The notes below the pieces were generated by a model. The model searched no databases. It was given only the letters and a program-made list of their open reading frames with translations, and was not told the origin of the DNA. From contig NZ_MBSS01000034.1 in NCBI RefSeq assembly GCF_001695855.1, positions 248,001-312,000 of the forward strand: a stretch of 64,000 bases of DNA. Direction: 5' to 3'. A program made the position numbers and the translations under genes. This DNA is from Ensifer sp. LC163 (GTDB lineage Bacteria > Pseudomonadota > Alphaproteobacteria > Rhizobiales > Rhizobiaceae). Positions 26,232 to 35,335 of this stretch are shown here, piece by piece; within the stretch, counting starts at the first letter, position 1; each line of letters starts with the position of its first letter.

Positions 26232-26720
26232 TTACTTGAGCTGATCCTTGACCTTTTCAAGGGCCGAAAGGGCGCAGGCCTCATCGAGGTTGCCGCCCGG
26301 CGCGCCGCCGACGCCGATGGCGCCGATCGTCTCGTCGCCGGCCTTGATCGGCACGCCGCCTGCAAGCACCAGGAAACCGTCGATCGAGGTGAGTTCGGCG
26401 GCAGCCGGGTTCTTCTGGATGTTCTCGGCCATCTTGCTGGTCGGCGTGCGCGACGAGGCGGACGTGAAGGCCTTGGCACGGGCGGCATCGACGGTGTGCG
26501 GGCCGGCGCGATCGGCGCGCTGCAGGGCGCGCAGGACACCGGCGCGGTCGACCACCGCTGCCGTCACGTTGTACTTGTCGGCCGCGCAGGCTTCGACCGC
26601 GTGGCTGGCGATCGAAACGGCGAGATCGAGCGGCATGTTGCGCTCCTGCAGCAGGTCGGCTGCGGCCGGAGCGGCAAGGCCAAGTACGGCGGCAAAGGCA
26701 AGGGTGGTCTGGTATTTCAT
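26232..26720 (-). CDS. secreted GlcG/HbpS-like (DUF336) protein
   Basis: The 162-residue protein has a signal peptide (residues about 1-22, AAPAAA cleavage region) and a GlcG/HbpS domain with KAFTSASSRTPTSK, DGFLVLAGGVPIK and the Gly-rich GAIGVGGAPGG. HbpS of Streptomyces binds haem and senses redox stress extracellularly; other members have no known role. GGAAGGA stands 8 nt before the ATG at 26720. It is divergent from a LysR regulator 131 bp away, probably its controller. Confidence 0.87.
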   Translation of the reverse strand: MKYQTTLAFAAVLGLAAPAAADLLQERNMPLDLAVSIASHAVEACAADKYNVTAAVVDRAGVLRALQRADRAGPHTVDAARAKAFTSASSRTPTSKMAENIQKNPAAAELTSIDGFLVLAGGVPIKAGDETIGAIGVGGAPGGNLDEACALSALEKVKDQLK

Positions 26721-26851
26721 GATCGGGTCCTTCCGATGTGGCATGTCGCCGGACGTGTCCCGCGCCCGGCATGGTCCCCTCTTCGGCGCGGACCATAGGG
26801 GGTCGACTTTCCATCTGGAAATTAAATGTATGGATGCTAATAAGTCGAATT

Positions 26852-27712
26852 ATGAATAGTTCTCTTTTCGATCTGGATCTGCTGCGCGCCTTTGTGGTGG
26901 TGGCCGATTGCCAAGGGTTCACGGCCGCGGCCGCAAGGCTGCATTCCACGCAATCGACAGTCAGTCAGAAGGTGTTGCGCCTCGAGGATCTGGCAGGCCA
27001 CCGTCTGTTCGAGCGCAGCCACCGGCAGGTGCGCCTGACGGAGGCCGGCGAACAATTGATCGGCTATGCCAGGCGCATGCTGGCATTGAACGCGGAGGCA
27101 CAGGAGCTTCTTTCCGGTGCCTCGGTGGCCGCCGCCTTGCGCCTTGGCCTGCCGGAGGACTTTGCCGCAGGGCGAACGACCCGCATGCTGGCGGATTTTG
27201 CCCGGGTGCATGGCGATGTGAAGCTCGAAGTGACGAGCGGCCTCAGTCGCGATCTGCGGGCACTCTATGAGCGCGGCGAGCTGGATGTCGTCGTCGTCAA
27301 GCAGCGCCGCAGCACCGGCGAAGCCGTCAGGCGCTGGGCCGAAACCCTGTGCTGGATCGACAGCGCCGCCTATCCGACGCTTGATGCCGAGCCCTTGCCG
27401 CTCGTCGTCTTTCCGCCGCGCGGTCTTTACCGGGACGACATGGTTGCGGCGCTGGAAGCAGGCGGCCGGCGTTGGCGCATCAGCTATACCAGCTCCAGCC
27501 TCGCCAGCATCCAGGCGGCTGTCGCCGATGGCCTCGGCGTCAGCCTGCTGCCGTCGCGCGTCGTCAACGATCGCCACCGCATCGTCAAGCCGAAGGACGG
27601 ACTTCCGGCGATCGAGACGATGGAGATCGCACTCCATCATCGTCCGGAGGCGGGTCCGCTGGTGATCGCGCTGGCGAGCGATCTCGCAAAACTGATCGGC
27701 GAAGGCGGTTGA
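26852..27712 (+). CDS. LysR family transcriptional regulator
   Basis: The 286-residue protein has an N-terminal LysR helix-turn-helix (LDLLRAFVVVADCQGFTAAA, then STQSTVSQKVLRLEDLAG) and a C-terminal periplasmic-binding-like effector domain. The start at 26852 (MNSSLFDLDLLRAF) fits the family. It is divergent from the HbpS-like gene and ends 9 bp from the convergent SDR gene. The effector is unknown. Confidence 0.9.
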   Translation: MNSSLFDLDLLRAFVVVADCQGFTAAAARLHSTQSTVSQKVLRLEDLAGHRLFERSHRQVRLTEAGEQLIGYARRMLALNAEAQELLSGASVAAALRLGLPEDFAAGRTTRMLADFARVHGDVKLEVTSGLSRDLRALYERGELDVVVVKQRRSTGEAVRRWAETLCWIDSAAYPTLDAEPLPLVVFPPRGLYRDDMVAALEAGGRRWRISYTSSSLASIQAAVADGLGVSLLPSRVVNDRHRIVKPKDGLPAIETMEIALHHRPEAGPLVIALASDLAKLIGEGG

Positions 27713-27721
27713 TGCCGTGCC

Positions 27722-28501
27722 TCAGAGCATCGAGCGGCTGAGGCCGCCGTCGACGGGAAGCGCCACGCCGGTGACATAGGCCGCGGGCCTGCCAGCCAGA
27801 AATGCAGCGGCAGCGCCGAATTCCGCCGGCGTTCCGTAGCGGCCGATCGGAATATCCGCCTGGCTGCGCGCGGCAATCGTCGCGATGTCGACCCCTTCGC
27901 TCTCGGCATCCATGCGGTCGAAGCTCAAGGTACGGTCGGTCGCCAGCCGCCCCGGCAACAGCATGTTGACGGTCACGCCATCGGCCGCGACTTCGCCGGC
28001 AAGTGTCTTCAGCCAGCCGGCAACGGCACTTCGAAGCGCGTTGGAGGCGGTCAGGCCCGGGATCGGTTCGCGGATGCTGGTCGAGGCGACGGCGATGATG
28101 CGGCCAAAACCACGCTCCCTCATGCCGGGCAGGACCCGGCCGGTGATGCGCATGCCGGCCAGAACCATGGTCTCGAACTGCGTCCGCCAGAAATCCGGTT
28201 CGATCGCCGACGCAAGCGACGGCGGCGGTCCGCCGCCGTTGAGGACGAGAATGTCGATCGCGCCGAAATCGGTTGCGAGCCGATCGAGCAACGCATCAAG
28301 GCTCTCGGGTCTGGAGAGATCGAGTGCAAAACCGCGGGCGCTCGGGCTGATCTCGGCCGAGACCTTTTCGGCGGAGGCACTGTCGCGACCGGTCAGAGCG
28401 ACGGCAACGCCTTCGGCTGCGAGCGCTTCGGCAATGCCGCGTCCAAGCCCCTTGCTGCCGCCGAGCACGAGTGCCTTTTTCCCTGTGATGCCGAGGTCCA
28501 T
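27722..28501 (-). CDS. SDR family protein with altered catalytic residues
   Basis: The 259-residue Rossmann protein has the cofactor motif GGSKGLGRG at the N-terminus, LNGGGPPP in place of the usual NNAG, and the C-terminal PxR-type LPGRLATDR. At the catalytic position the usual S-x12-Y-x3-K reads VASTSIREPIPGLTASNALR, so Tyr and Lys are replaced by Ser and Arg. It may be a binding protein or use another mechanism. GGAAGGA is 8 nt before the ATG at 28501. Confidence 0.85.
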   Translation of the reverse strand: MDLGITGKKALVLGGSKGLGRGIAEALAAEGVAVALTGRDSASAEKVSAEISPSARGFALDLSRPESLDALLDRLATDFGAIDILVLNGGGPPPSLASAIEPDFWRTQFETMVLAGMRITGRVLPGMRERGFGRIIAVASTSIREPIPGLTASNALRSAVAGWLKTLAGEVAADGVTVNMLLPGRLATDRTLSFDRMDAESEGVDIATIAARSQADIPIGRYGTPAEFGAAAAFLAGRPAAYVTGVALPVDGGLSRSML

Positions 28502-28620
28502 TTCTGTGTTCCTTCCCATGCGATTTCCGTTGTTGCTTTTGGAGCCCGGCGGCGACGCGGCGTCAATGGGGTAGGTGGATGGGGGGCGGCAAATCGGAGG
28601 GAAGATGACGAGGACCGGAC

Positions 28621-28726
28621 GTTACAGCGCCGCGCGTCAAACATGACGCGCTAAGGACGCTGTAACACTTTAAACTTGCTGCATAATTTGATCCTTAAAT
28701 CGATTCCGATTTAAGGAATTATGCAG
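28621..28726. repeat. mosaic palindromic repeat (full copy)
   Basis: GTTACAGCG (28621-28629) pairs with CGCTGTAAC (28658-28666), with inner arms GCGCGTC/GACGCGC. CTGCATAATT..TCCTTAAATCG pairs with CGATTTAAGGA..ATTATGCAG up to 28726, with a 3-nt TGA asymmetry in the left arm. It has the same order and size as 9584-9684. Confidence 0.8.
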
Positions 28727-28757
28727 TAAAAAGCCCGGCCGGAAACCAACCGGGCTT
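28727..28757 (-). terminator. intrinsic terminator of the small exported-protein gene
   Basis: On the minus strand AAGCCCGG pairs with CCGGGCTT over an 11-nt loop and is followed by TTTTTAC. It lies 32 bp after the stop of the exported-protein gene. Confidence 0.65.
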
Positions 28758-28788
28758 CGTGCCCCTCGCCCCTTGCCCCTTGCCGCCG

Positions 28789-29046
28789 TTAGCGGCAGAC
28801 GCGGATACGCTCGTAATAGACGTTGCCGTAATGATCGTAACGCCTGACCTTCTTGATGAAGCAATAGGGCCGATACTCGTAGTAGCCGCCGCCATAATAG
28901 CCGTCGACATAACCGATCTGGCCGCGCCAGCCATGGCCGTAGTAGCCGTTGCTGAAGCCGATCGTTACGCCGCCAGCCTGCGATGGCGCGGCAAAGGAAA
29001 CGGCTGCGGTGATTGCGACGGCCGCTGCGATGATGATCTTGCGCAT
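28789..29046 (-). CDS. small Tyr/Gly-rich exported protein
   Basis: The 85-residue protein has a clear signal peptide (MRKIIIAAAVAITAAVSFAA, cleavage near PSQA) and a mature part rich in Tyr and Gly (NGYYGHGWRG, DGYYGGGYYEYR), ending in a conserved-looking basic segment with two Cys (YCFIKKVRRYD, IRVCR). This pattern is common among small periplasmic proteins of Rhizobiales with no known function. It has its own downstream terminator and is probably monocistronic. Confidence 0.82.
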   Translation of the reverse strand: MRKIIIAAAVAITAAVSFAAPSQAGGVTIGFSNGYYGHGWRGQIGYVDGYYGGGYYEYRPYCFIKKVRRYDHYGNVYYERIRVCR

Positions 29047-29214
29047 GGTGTTCTCTCCTCCGGTGATTGGGATGAACTCCCGTCATCCATGAGGAGAAGA
29101 TCGCATGGGGCCGACATATTCGCAGTTCCGAATGGAACATGGGTTGCAGGCGGCGGCAGAATTGCAAGTTCTGCTGCCGCCTGCTCACCACTTGGACGCA
29201 CCGTCCGGTCGCGG

Positions 29215-29724
29215 TCAGGCACGAATGCGGGCCATCGCCAGGACGTCGGCAAGCACGCCGTTGCGCAGCGCATAGGCCCTGTGCGTGCCTTCGGGTTCGA
29301 AGCCGGTCTTGCGATATAGCGCGATCGCCGCCTCGTTGTCGGTGAAGACGGTCAGCTCGATGCGGCTGATGCCGAGCCAGTTGTCGGCAGCATCGATCAG
29401 CGATGTAAGCAACGCCTTACCGATGCCTTCGCCACGATGGTTGTCATCGACGCTGATCCCGAGCATGGCGGAGTGACGCCTGCGCCCCTTGTTGCGATGG
29501 AGACCGGCCATGCCGACAATTCGGCCGTCGCGCTCGGCAACGATCACCGTGTCGTCCTCCGACAGGCCCTCCATCCACTTGCGTGTCTGCTCCGGGGTCG
29601 AATAGGGCAGTCTGAGCGTGCCGGAGCGGATGCCCGGCTGGCTCATCAGCGCGGCGATCGCTTCCCAATCGACGATGCGCGCCGCTCGGATCTTGAGTAT
29701 CGGGGAGGTGTTGGCTTCGGTCAT
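29215..29724 (-). CDS. GNAT family N-acetyltransferase, YhhY/AaaT-like
   Basis: The 169-residue enzyme has the acetyl-CoA-binding segment VDDNHRGEGIGKALL and a C-terminal half (NWLGISRIELTVFTDNEAAI, then GFEPEGTHRAYALRNG) that strongly resembles E. coli YhhY/AaaT. That protein acetylates the N-terminus of free amino acids and analogues. Substrate identity here is inferred from that resemblance. It is a single gene upstream of the ubiB terminus on the same strand. Confidence 0.85.
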   Translation of the reverse strand: MTEANTSPILKIRAARIVDWEAIAALMSQPGIRSGTLRLPYSTPEQTRKWMEGLSEDDTVIVAERDGRIVGMAGLHRNKGRRRHSAMLGISVDDNHRGEGIGKALLTSLIDAADNWLGISRIELTVFTDNEAAIALYRKTGFEPEGTHRAYALRNGVLADVLAMARIRA

Positions 29725-29948
29725 TGTTTCCTCTCTGGCTCTTGGGCCTCCGAGGAAACAGGACCAAACCCTGCTCGCCTCGGCAGGGTTGGTCGGGGGA
29801 CAGTCCGCTTAACGCACGTGGTCTCCCGCACACCCCAGGGTATGCGTGCAAAGCACCAATGCGAGCATCGAACGATTGTCCATGCCGGAACGATAACAAG
29901 CGGGAGTGGAATTGCAAGCCGGTTTCGCGACCCGAATGCAGATGGCGC

Positions 29949-31523
29949 TCAGGTGACCTGCCAGGCGATGTAGATCAGCGTGGCGGCGATCAACCACAGC
30001 GCCACACGGCCGGAACGCGTGTGGCGTGCCTCGGCCTTGCCGATGGCATGCGCCGTCTCGGCATCGAAGCGCAGGCCGTTTTCGCCCATGGCCATGATTT
30101 CGCTGGAGAATTTTTCCGTGCGGGCAGCGATTTCCGGCACCGCTTCCGCCAGCCGAAGCGCCGCATGCAGGCCGTCGCGCAGATCGGTGACGATGCGCTT
30201 CGGCCCGAGATTGTCGCGGATCCACTTGCCGACGACGGGCTCGGAGGCCTTCCACATGTTGAAACGCGGATTGAGCGTGCGGGCGACGCCCTCGACGACG
30301 ACCATGGTCTTTTGCAGCATGACGAGCTCCGGCCGTGTCTGCATGTCGAAGAGTTCGGTCACTTCGAACAGCAGGGTCAGCAGCTTCGCCATCGAAATGG
30401 TTTCCGCCGGCTGGCCGTGGATCGGCTCGCCGATGGCGCGGATCGCCTGGGCGAAGCTTGCCGCGTCGTGATGCGCGGGCACGTAGCCCGCCTCGAAATG
30501 CACATCGGCGACGCGCTGGTAGTCCCGGGTGATGAAGCCGAACAGGATTTCCGCGAGGAAACGGCGTTCCTTCCTGCCGAGGCGGCCGACGATGCCCATG
30601 TCGACGGCAACGATATGGCCGGCATCGTCGACGAAAAGGTTGCCCTGGTGCATGTCGGCATGGAAAAAGCCGTCGCGTAGCGTGTGGCGCAGGAACGACT
30701 GGATGAGCGTTTCGGCCAGCGTATTGAGGTTGTGGCCGGCGGCTTTCAGTCCGTCGATGTCCGACATCTTGACGCCGTCGATCCATTCCATGGTGACGAC
30801 ATCGCGGCCGGTTCGTTCCCAGTCGACCTTCGGCACGCGGAAGCCGGAATCGTCCTTGGTGTTCTCGCCAAGCTCGGAAAGCGCTGCCGCCTCGAGCCGA
30901 AGATCCATTTCGACTTTGGTCGTCTGCTCGATCGTCTTGGTGACTTCGACCGGCTTCAGTCGCCGCGTATAGGGCAGGAAACGCTCCTGCATGTGGCTGA
31001 CGAGATACATCGCCTCGATGTCGGAGGCGAAGCGCTGACGAATGCCGGGACGGATGACCTTGACTGCGACCTTCTCGGGCTTGCCGTCGCGCATGACGAC
31101 GGCGGGATGCACCTGGGCGATCGAGGCGGCCGCCATCGGCTCGGAAAATTCAGCGTAGAGGTCGTCGACCTTACGGCCGAGCGACCCTTCGATCGCGGCC
31201 TTGGCCGCGCTTTGCGGGAAGGTCGCCATGCGGTCCTGCAGAAGCGACAGGTCGGCGGCAAACTCCGCGCCGACGACATCGGGACGGGTGGCCAGGAACT
31301 GGCCGATCTTCACATAGGAGGGCCCGAGACGGGCAACGGCGCGCGACAGCCGGTCGCTGCGCTCCTCGCCGGCCACCTTGCGGCGGGCGAAAAGTCCAGC
31401 TGCCTTCTGGGCGAAGCGGGCAAAGGGCGGCAGGTGTTCGGCCGGGATCGCGGAGACGACGCCTTCGCGCACAAGAACCCAGCCGATCCGCGTCAGGCGG
31501 ACATATGCTCCAGCTGTACTCAT
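29949..31523 (-). CDS. ubiB: ubiquinone biosynthesis protein UbiB (ADCK-like atypical kinase)
   Basis: The 524-residue membrane-anchored protein has the UbiB hallmarks: the KxGQ segment SYVKIGQFLATRPD near residue 70, the Ala-rich loop AAASIAQVHPA, and the catalytic-loop region FFHADMHQGNLFVDD with AVDMG. One transmembrane segment closes the C-terminus (VALWLIAATLIYIAW). UbiB is an ATPase that aids ubiquinone synthesis, probably by mobilising lipid intermediates. It starts 4 bp after ubiE and is certainly co-transcribed with it. Confidence 0.95.
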   Translation of the reverse strand: MSTAGAYVRLTRIGWVLVREGVVSAIPAEHLPPFARFAQKAAGLFARRKVAGEERSDRLSRAVARLGPSYVKIGQFLATRPDVVGAEFAADLSLLQDRMATFPQSAAKAAIEGSLGRKVDDLYAEFSEPMAAASIAQVHPAVVMRDGKPEKVAVKVIRPGIRQRFASDIEAMYLVSHMQERFLPYTRRLKPVEVTKTIEQTTKVEMDLRLEAAALSELGENTKDDSGFRVPKVDWERTGRDVVTMEWIDGVKMSDIDGLKAAGHNLNTLAETLIQSFLRHTLRDGFFHADMHQGNLFVDDAGHIVAVDMGIVGRLGRKERRFLAEILFGFITRDYQRVADVHFEAGYVPAHHDAASFAQAIRAIGEPIHGQPAETISMAKLLTLLFEVTELFDMQTRPELVMLQKTMVVVEGVARTLNPRFNMWKASEPVVGKWIRDNLGPKRIVTDLRDGLHAALRLAEAVPEIAARTEKFSSEIMAMGENGLRFDAETAHAIGKAEARHTRSGRVALWLIAATLIYIAWQVT

Positions 31524-31527
31524 AAGA

Positions 31528-32304
31528 TCAGATTTTCCAGCCGGAATGCAGCGCTGCGATGCCGCCGGTGTAATTGGTGAAGGAGACACGGGAGAAGCCG
31601 GCCTCCTTGATCATGGCGGCAAAATCGCGCTGGTTCGGGAACTTGCGGATCGATTCCACCAGATACTGATAGGGCGCCTCGTCGCCGGTAATGAGCTTGC
31701 CGAACTTCGGGATCGCGTTGAACGACCAGGCGTCGTAGAAGCGGTCGAGAAGCGGCATCTCCACTTCGGAGAATTCGAGCACCAGCAGACGGCCGCCGCG
31801 CTTCAGCACACGATAGGCTTCCTTCAGCGCGACATCGATGCGCGGCACGTTGCGGATGCCGAAGGCGATGGTATAGGCGTCGAAGGAATTCGCCTCGAAC
31901 GGCAGTTCTTCGGCATTGGCCTCGACGAAATCGAGGTTGGCCGAGAGCTTCTTCTTTTCTGCCCGCTCTGCACCGACGGCGAGCATCGAGCCGTTGATGT
32001 CGAGAACGGTCGAATGCGCCTTGCGGTCGGAGGCTTCGATGATGCGGAAGGCGATATCGCCGGTGCCGCCGGCAACGTCGAGCGTTCTGTAGCCCTCGCG
32101 GCGCGGCGGATTGAGTGCGGCGATCATCGCATCCTTCCAGGCGCGGTGCAGCCCGGCCGACATCACGTCGTTCATGATGTCGTAGCGCTTGGCCACCTTG
32201 TGGAAGACGTCGTTGACGAGCGGCTGCTTTTCGCCCGTACCGACGTTGCGGAAACCGAAGGAGGTTTCCATGCCGCCATTGGCCGATACCCGCTGATCCG
32301 TCAT
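31528..32304 (-). CDS. ubiE: ubiquinone/menaquinone methyltransferase UbiE
   Basis: The 258-residue SAM-dependent C-methyltransferase acts on 2-polyprenyl-6-methoxy-1,4-benzoquinol. Motifs: [18 protein letters not shown] near residue 40, [14 protein letters not shown] (motif I) near 75, and the UbiE-type [10 protein letters not shown] near 150, with LEFSEVEMP following. It is divergent from mutM. Confidence 0.96.
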   Translation of the reverse strand: MTDQRVSANGGMETSFGFRNVGTGEKQPLVNDVFHKVAKRYDIMNDVMSAGLHRAWKDAMIAALNPPRREGYRTLDVAGGTGDIAFRIIEASDRKAHSTVLDINGSMLAVGAERAEKKKLSANLDFVEANAEELPFEANSFDAYTIAFGIRNVPRIDVALKEAYRVLKRGGRLLVLEFSEVEMPLLDRFYDAWSFNAIPKFGKLITGDEAPYQYLVESIRKFPNQRDFAAMIKEAGFSRVSFTNYTGGIAALHSGWKI

Positions 32305-32477
32305 ACGAAGAACTCCACCTGAACCAATTTTACCGGCACCATAGCGAAATCGCCCGGCCCGCGCTATCTCGGGGACGGGGCCATGGCTGCGGCATAGCGC
32401 ACCCTATAGGATAAGTAGGCCGCCAAGGAAATGCCAACCGCCGGGCTTGTGGTGGTTAAGAAAGAAGGAGACGACGC

Positions 32478-33368
32478 ATGCCGGAATTGCCGGAGGTCGA
32501 AACGGTCAAGCGGGGTCTGGCGCCGACGATGGAAGGGGCGTTTATCGTCAATGCCGAGCTGCGTCGGCCAGACCTGCGTTTTCCCTTTCCAGCCAATTTT
32601 ACGGCAACCGTTACCGGCCAGCGCATCGTCTCGCTGTCGCGCCGAGCGAAATACCTGATGATCGATCTCGAAGCCGGCGACGTCATCATTGCCCATCTCG
32701 GCATGTCGGGCTCGTTCCGCATCGAACAGGGTGCGCTGCCGGCCACGCCGGGCGAGCTTCACCATCCGCGCGGCAAGGATGAAAAACACGATCATGTGAT
32801 CTTCCATCTCGAAGGTGCCGCCGGCCCGGCCCGCGTCATCTATAACGATCCGCGCCGTTTCGGTTTCATGGATCTGGCCCGCCGCGACACGGTCGCCGCG
32901 CATGCCTTCTTCCGCGCGCTCGGCGAGGAGCCGACCGGCAATGCGCTCGACGCCGCCTATCTCGCCGGGCGCTTCGCCGGCAAGGCGCAGCCGCTGAAGG
33001 CAGCGCTGCTCGACCAGAAGAATATTGCCGGCCTCGGCAATATATATGTGTGCGAGGCGCTCTGGCGCTCGCGATTGTCGCCGCTGAAGCCGGCCGGCGC
33101 GCTGGTCGACAGCCAGGGTGGGGCCAAGCCGGAGCTGCAGGGCCTGACCGTCGCAATCCGCGAGGTCATTGCCGACGCCATCGCCGCGGGCGGCTCGTCG
33201 CTCAAGGATCATATCCAGGCCGACGGGTCGCTCGGCTATTTCCAGCATTCCTTTTCCGTCTACGACCGGGAAGGGGAGGCTTGCCGCACGCCGGGTTGCG
33301 GCGGTACGGTCGCCCGCATCGTGCAGGCGGGACGCTCGACGTTCCATTGCCCGCGCTGCCAGAAATGA
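32478..33368 (+). CDS. mutM: formamidopyrimidine-DNA glycosylase
   Basis: The 296-residue bifunctional glycosylase/AP lyase removes 8-oxoguanine and Fapy lesions. The catalytic N-terminal Pro-Glu follows Met directly ([14 protein letters not shown]). The H2TH region includes [19 protein letters not shown], and the C-terminal zinc finger has four Cys ([10 protein letters not shown] and FHCPRCQK). GGAGACGACGC precedes the ATG. It lies upstream of, and 53 bp from, the enoyl-CoA hydratase gene. Confidence 0.97.
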   Translation: MPELPEVETVKRGLAPTMEGAFIVNAELRRPDLRFPFPANFTATVTGQRIVSLSRRAKYLMIDLEAGDVIIAHLGMSGSFRIEQGALPATPGELHHPRGKDEKHDHVIFHLEGAAGPARVIYNDPRRFGFMDLARRDTVAAHAFFRALGEEPTGNALDAAYLAGRFAGKAQPLKAALLDQKNIAGLGNIYVCEALWRSRLSPLKPAGALVDSQGGAKPELQGLTVAIREVIADAIAAGGSSLKDHIQADGSLGYFQHSFSVYDREGEACRTPGCGGTVARIVQAGRSTFHCPRCQK

Positions 33369-33421
33369 ACATCCGGGTCCTGCCGGGCCCGGTCGCTGAC
33401 ACGAATTCGGAGGAGACGAGA

Positions 33422-34195
33422 ATGAGTTACGAGACGCTGCTGGTCGAGACGCATGGACGCGTGGGCCTGGTCACGCTCAATCGCCCGCAGGCGCTGAATG
33501 CGTTGAACTCGACCGTTATGCGCGAGCTCGCCGCTGTGCTGAAGGCATTCGATGCCGACAAGGCGATCGGCGCCGTCGTCATCACCGGTTCGCAGAAGGC
33601 CTTTGCTGCCGGCGCCGACATCAAGGAAATGCAGACGCTCGAATTCGTCGAAAGCTATCTCGGCGATTTCATCGGCGGCTGGGATCAGGTGGCGGCCGCC
33701 CGCAAGCCGGTCATTGCGGCCGTTTCCGGCTATGCGCTCGGCGGCGGGTGCGAATTGGCCATGATGTGCGACTTCATCATCGCCTCCGAGACGGCAAAGT
33801 TCGGTCAGCCGGAAATCACCCTCGGCGTCATCCCGGGCATGGGCGGGTCGCAGCGTCTCACCCGTGCCGTCGGCAAGGCGAAAGCGATGGATCTGGTGCT
33901 GACCGGACGGATGATGGACGCGACCGAGGCGGAACGCGCAGGACTCGTTTCGCGTGTGGTCGCGCCGGAGAAATTGATGGAGGAGGCGCTGGCCGCGGCC
34001 GAGAAGATCGCATCGTTCTCGCTGCCGGCGGTGATGATGGCCAAGGAGGCGGTCAATCGCTCGCTGGAGGTTACGCTTGCCGAAGGCCTGCGGTTCGAAC
34101 GCCGGCTTTTCCATTCGCTCTTTGCCACTGAAGACCAGAAGGAAGGCATGGCCGCCTTTGCGGCGAAGCGCAAGGCGGAGTTCAAACACAGGTAG
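33422..34195 (+). CDS. enoyl-CoA hydratase
   Basis: The 257-residue crotonase-fold enzyme hydrates trans-2-enoyl-CoA in fatty-acid beta-oxidation. It has the [10 protein letters not shown] substrate-loop start, the oxyanion-hole segment [10 protein letters not shown], and the two catalytic Glu in [20 protein letters not shown]. The size fits a hexameric short-chain hydratase; the equivalent S. meliloti gene at this place is called fadB1 as far as I recall. GGAG precedes the ATG, and the frame upstream overlaps mutM in another phase. Confidence 0.93.
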   Translation: MSYETLLVETHGRVGLVTLNRPQALNALNSTVMRELAAVLKAFDADKAIGAVVITGSQKAFAAGADIKEMQTLEFVESYLGDFIGGWDQVAAARKPVIAAVSGYALGGGCELAMMCDFIIASETAKFGQPEITLGVIPGMGGSQRLTRAVGKAKAMDLVLTGRMMDATEAERAGLVSRVVAPEKLMEEALAAAEKIASFSLPAVMMAKEAVNRSLEVTLAEGLRFERRLFHSLFATEDQKEGMAAFAAKRKAEFKHR

Positions 34196-34231
34196 ATCAA
34201 GGGGCGACGCGCAGTTTTCTCCAAATTGCGC

Positions 34232-34260
34232 GTTGACGGGGCGGCCGTTTCTCGCTATAT
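34232..34260 (+). promoter_or_regulatory. rpsT promoter
   Basis: GTTGAC (34232-34237), a 17-nt spacer and CTATAT (34255-34260) match the rhizobial sigma-70 consensus CTTGAC-N17-CTATAT in 11 of 12 bases. It lies about 130 bp upstream of rpsT, leaving a leader of about 120 nt. Confidence 0.75.
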
Positions 34261-34387
34261 GCCGCCCTCAGTTTGGAACGCCAAATCTGGGCTTTCCGAT
34301 AATGCTCCCGAATTGCTTTGATGACAGGTCGCAGTGACCCGGCACGGCGAGGGCGGAGTTCATGTCAGTTTTCGAAGAGAGGCATCA

Positions 34388-34654
34388 ATGGCCAATACAA
34401 CTTCGGCGAAAAAGGCGACCCGCAAGATCGCACGCCGCACTGCAGTGAACAAAGCCCGTCGTTCGCGCGTCCGTAACTTCGTCCGCAAGGTCGAAGAAGC
34501 GATCGCAACCGGCGATCAGGCAGTCGCAGCCGCCGCTCTGAAGGCCGCTCAGCCCGAGCTGATGCGCGCTGCCACCAAGGGCGTGCTGCATTCCAACACC
34601 GCTTCGCGTAAGGTTTCGCGCCTTGCACAGCGCGTGAAGGCGCTGTCGGCCTAA
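34388..34654 (+). CDS. rpsT: 30S ribosomal protein S20
   Basis: The 88-residue, very basic and Ala/Lys/Arg-rich helical protein starts [20 protein letters not shown], as S20 proteins do, and binds 16S rRNA early in 30S assembly. GAGG is 5 nt before the ATG at 34388. It has its own promoter and intrinsic terminator. Codon use is strongly biased, as expected for a highly expressed gene. Confidence 0.97.
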   Translation: MANTTSAKKATRKIARRTAVNKARRSRVRNFVRKVEEAIATGDQAVAAAALKAAQPELMRAATKGVLHSNTASRKVSRLAQRVKALSA

Positions 34655-34683
34655 TCCGGCTAATAAAAATCTGTTAATTGAGA

Positions 34684-34707
34684 GCCCGGCCCTTGCGCCG
34701 GGCTTTT
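34684..34707 (+). terminator. rpsT intrinsic terminator
   Basis: A 7-bp perfect GC stem (GCCCGGC / GCCGGGC) with a 6-nt loop is followed by TTTT, 30 bp after the rpsT stop. Confidence 0.85.
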
Positions 34708-34856
34708 CCGATTCATACATGTGTCATGGCGATGGTTAACTTGCGCGACCTTTCTCGTGTCAATGCGATGACAGAGTTTCTCTAGCTATTTCAATCGCTT
34801 ACGAGAGGTCCTTGGCAAAGGCACGTCTCTGGCTGGGGGTCTTCTGGGCCCGTAAT

Positions 34857-34984
34857 GAGTCAAGCGAATTTTTATTTTTTTTCTTTTTCGCCAGCTAATC
34901 AAAGAGCTGAAAATCAAAACCCTTGATTCAAAAGCGATTCTTCCCGGACTCGGATTGCGGCAAGCAAAAGGCGGCATGAGAGTC
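34857..34984. promoter_or_regulatory. cluster of five GANTC (CcrM) sites
   Basis: GANTC occurs at 34857, 34925, 34936, 34947 and 34980, against about one per 256 bp by chance in balanced sequence and fewer at high GC. CcrM methylation of GANTC sites is known to modulate dnaA transcription in Caulobacter, so this cluster is a plausible cell-cycle control element. Confidence 0.55.
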
Positions 34985-35018
34985 AACGGGCAGCGCTTAA
35001 GGTTGCGTAAAAATCGCG

Positions 35019-35048
35019 ATTGATCTTGCCCATCGATCCTGCCTAAAT
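35019..35048 (+). promoter_or_regulatory. candidate dnaA promoter
   Basis: ATTGAT (35019-35024) and CTAAAT (35043-35048), 18 nt apart, match 9 of 12 bases of the rhizobial consensus. It lies directly after the GANTC cluster and about 540 bp before the dnaA ATG. Other promoters closer to dnaA are not excluded. Confidence 0.35.
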
Positions 35049-35335
35049 GCCCTCCACAGGGGACACGGACCATATCTGTAAAGGGAAGTGCGGAGGCCAT
35101 TTCAACGAGATGGTTTCAGGCTTTCTGTTCCCTGTATCAGGGCGGCTCCACGTCGTTCAATCAGACAAGTCGAGAACGAAAAACCGGATGGATCAGCCAT
35201 TCCGGACGAGGACCTTTCGACCTTTGGTTGCCGGCGGTGCCGCTCCTCAAAGTCAGGTGCAAGCGGTGCCTGACGAGAGGTGGAATCCAGCGCTCGGCTG
35301 TCCGCTTCGTACGAGGGTGCGAGACAGTTGTTGAC

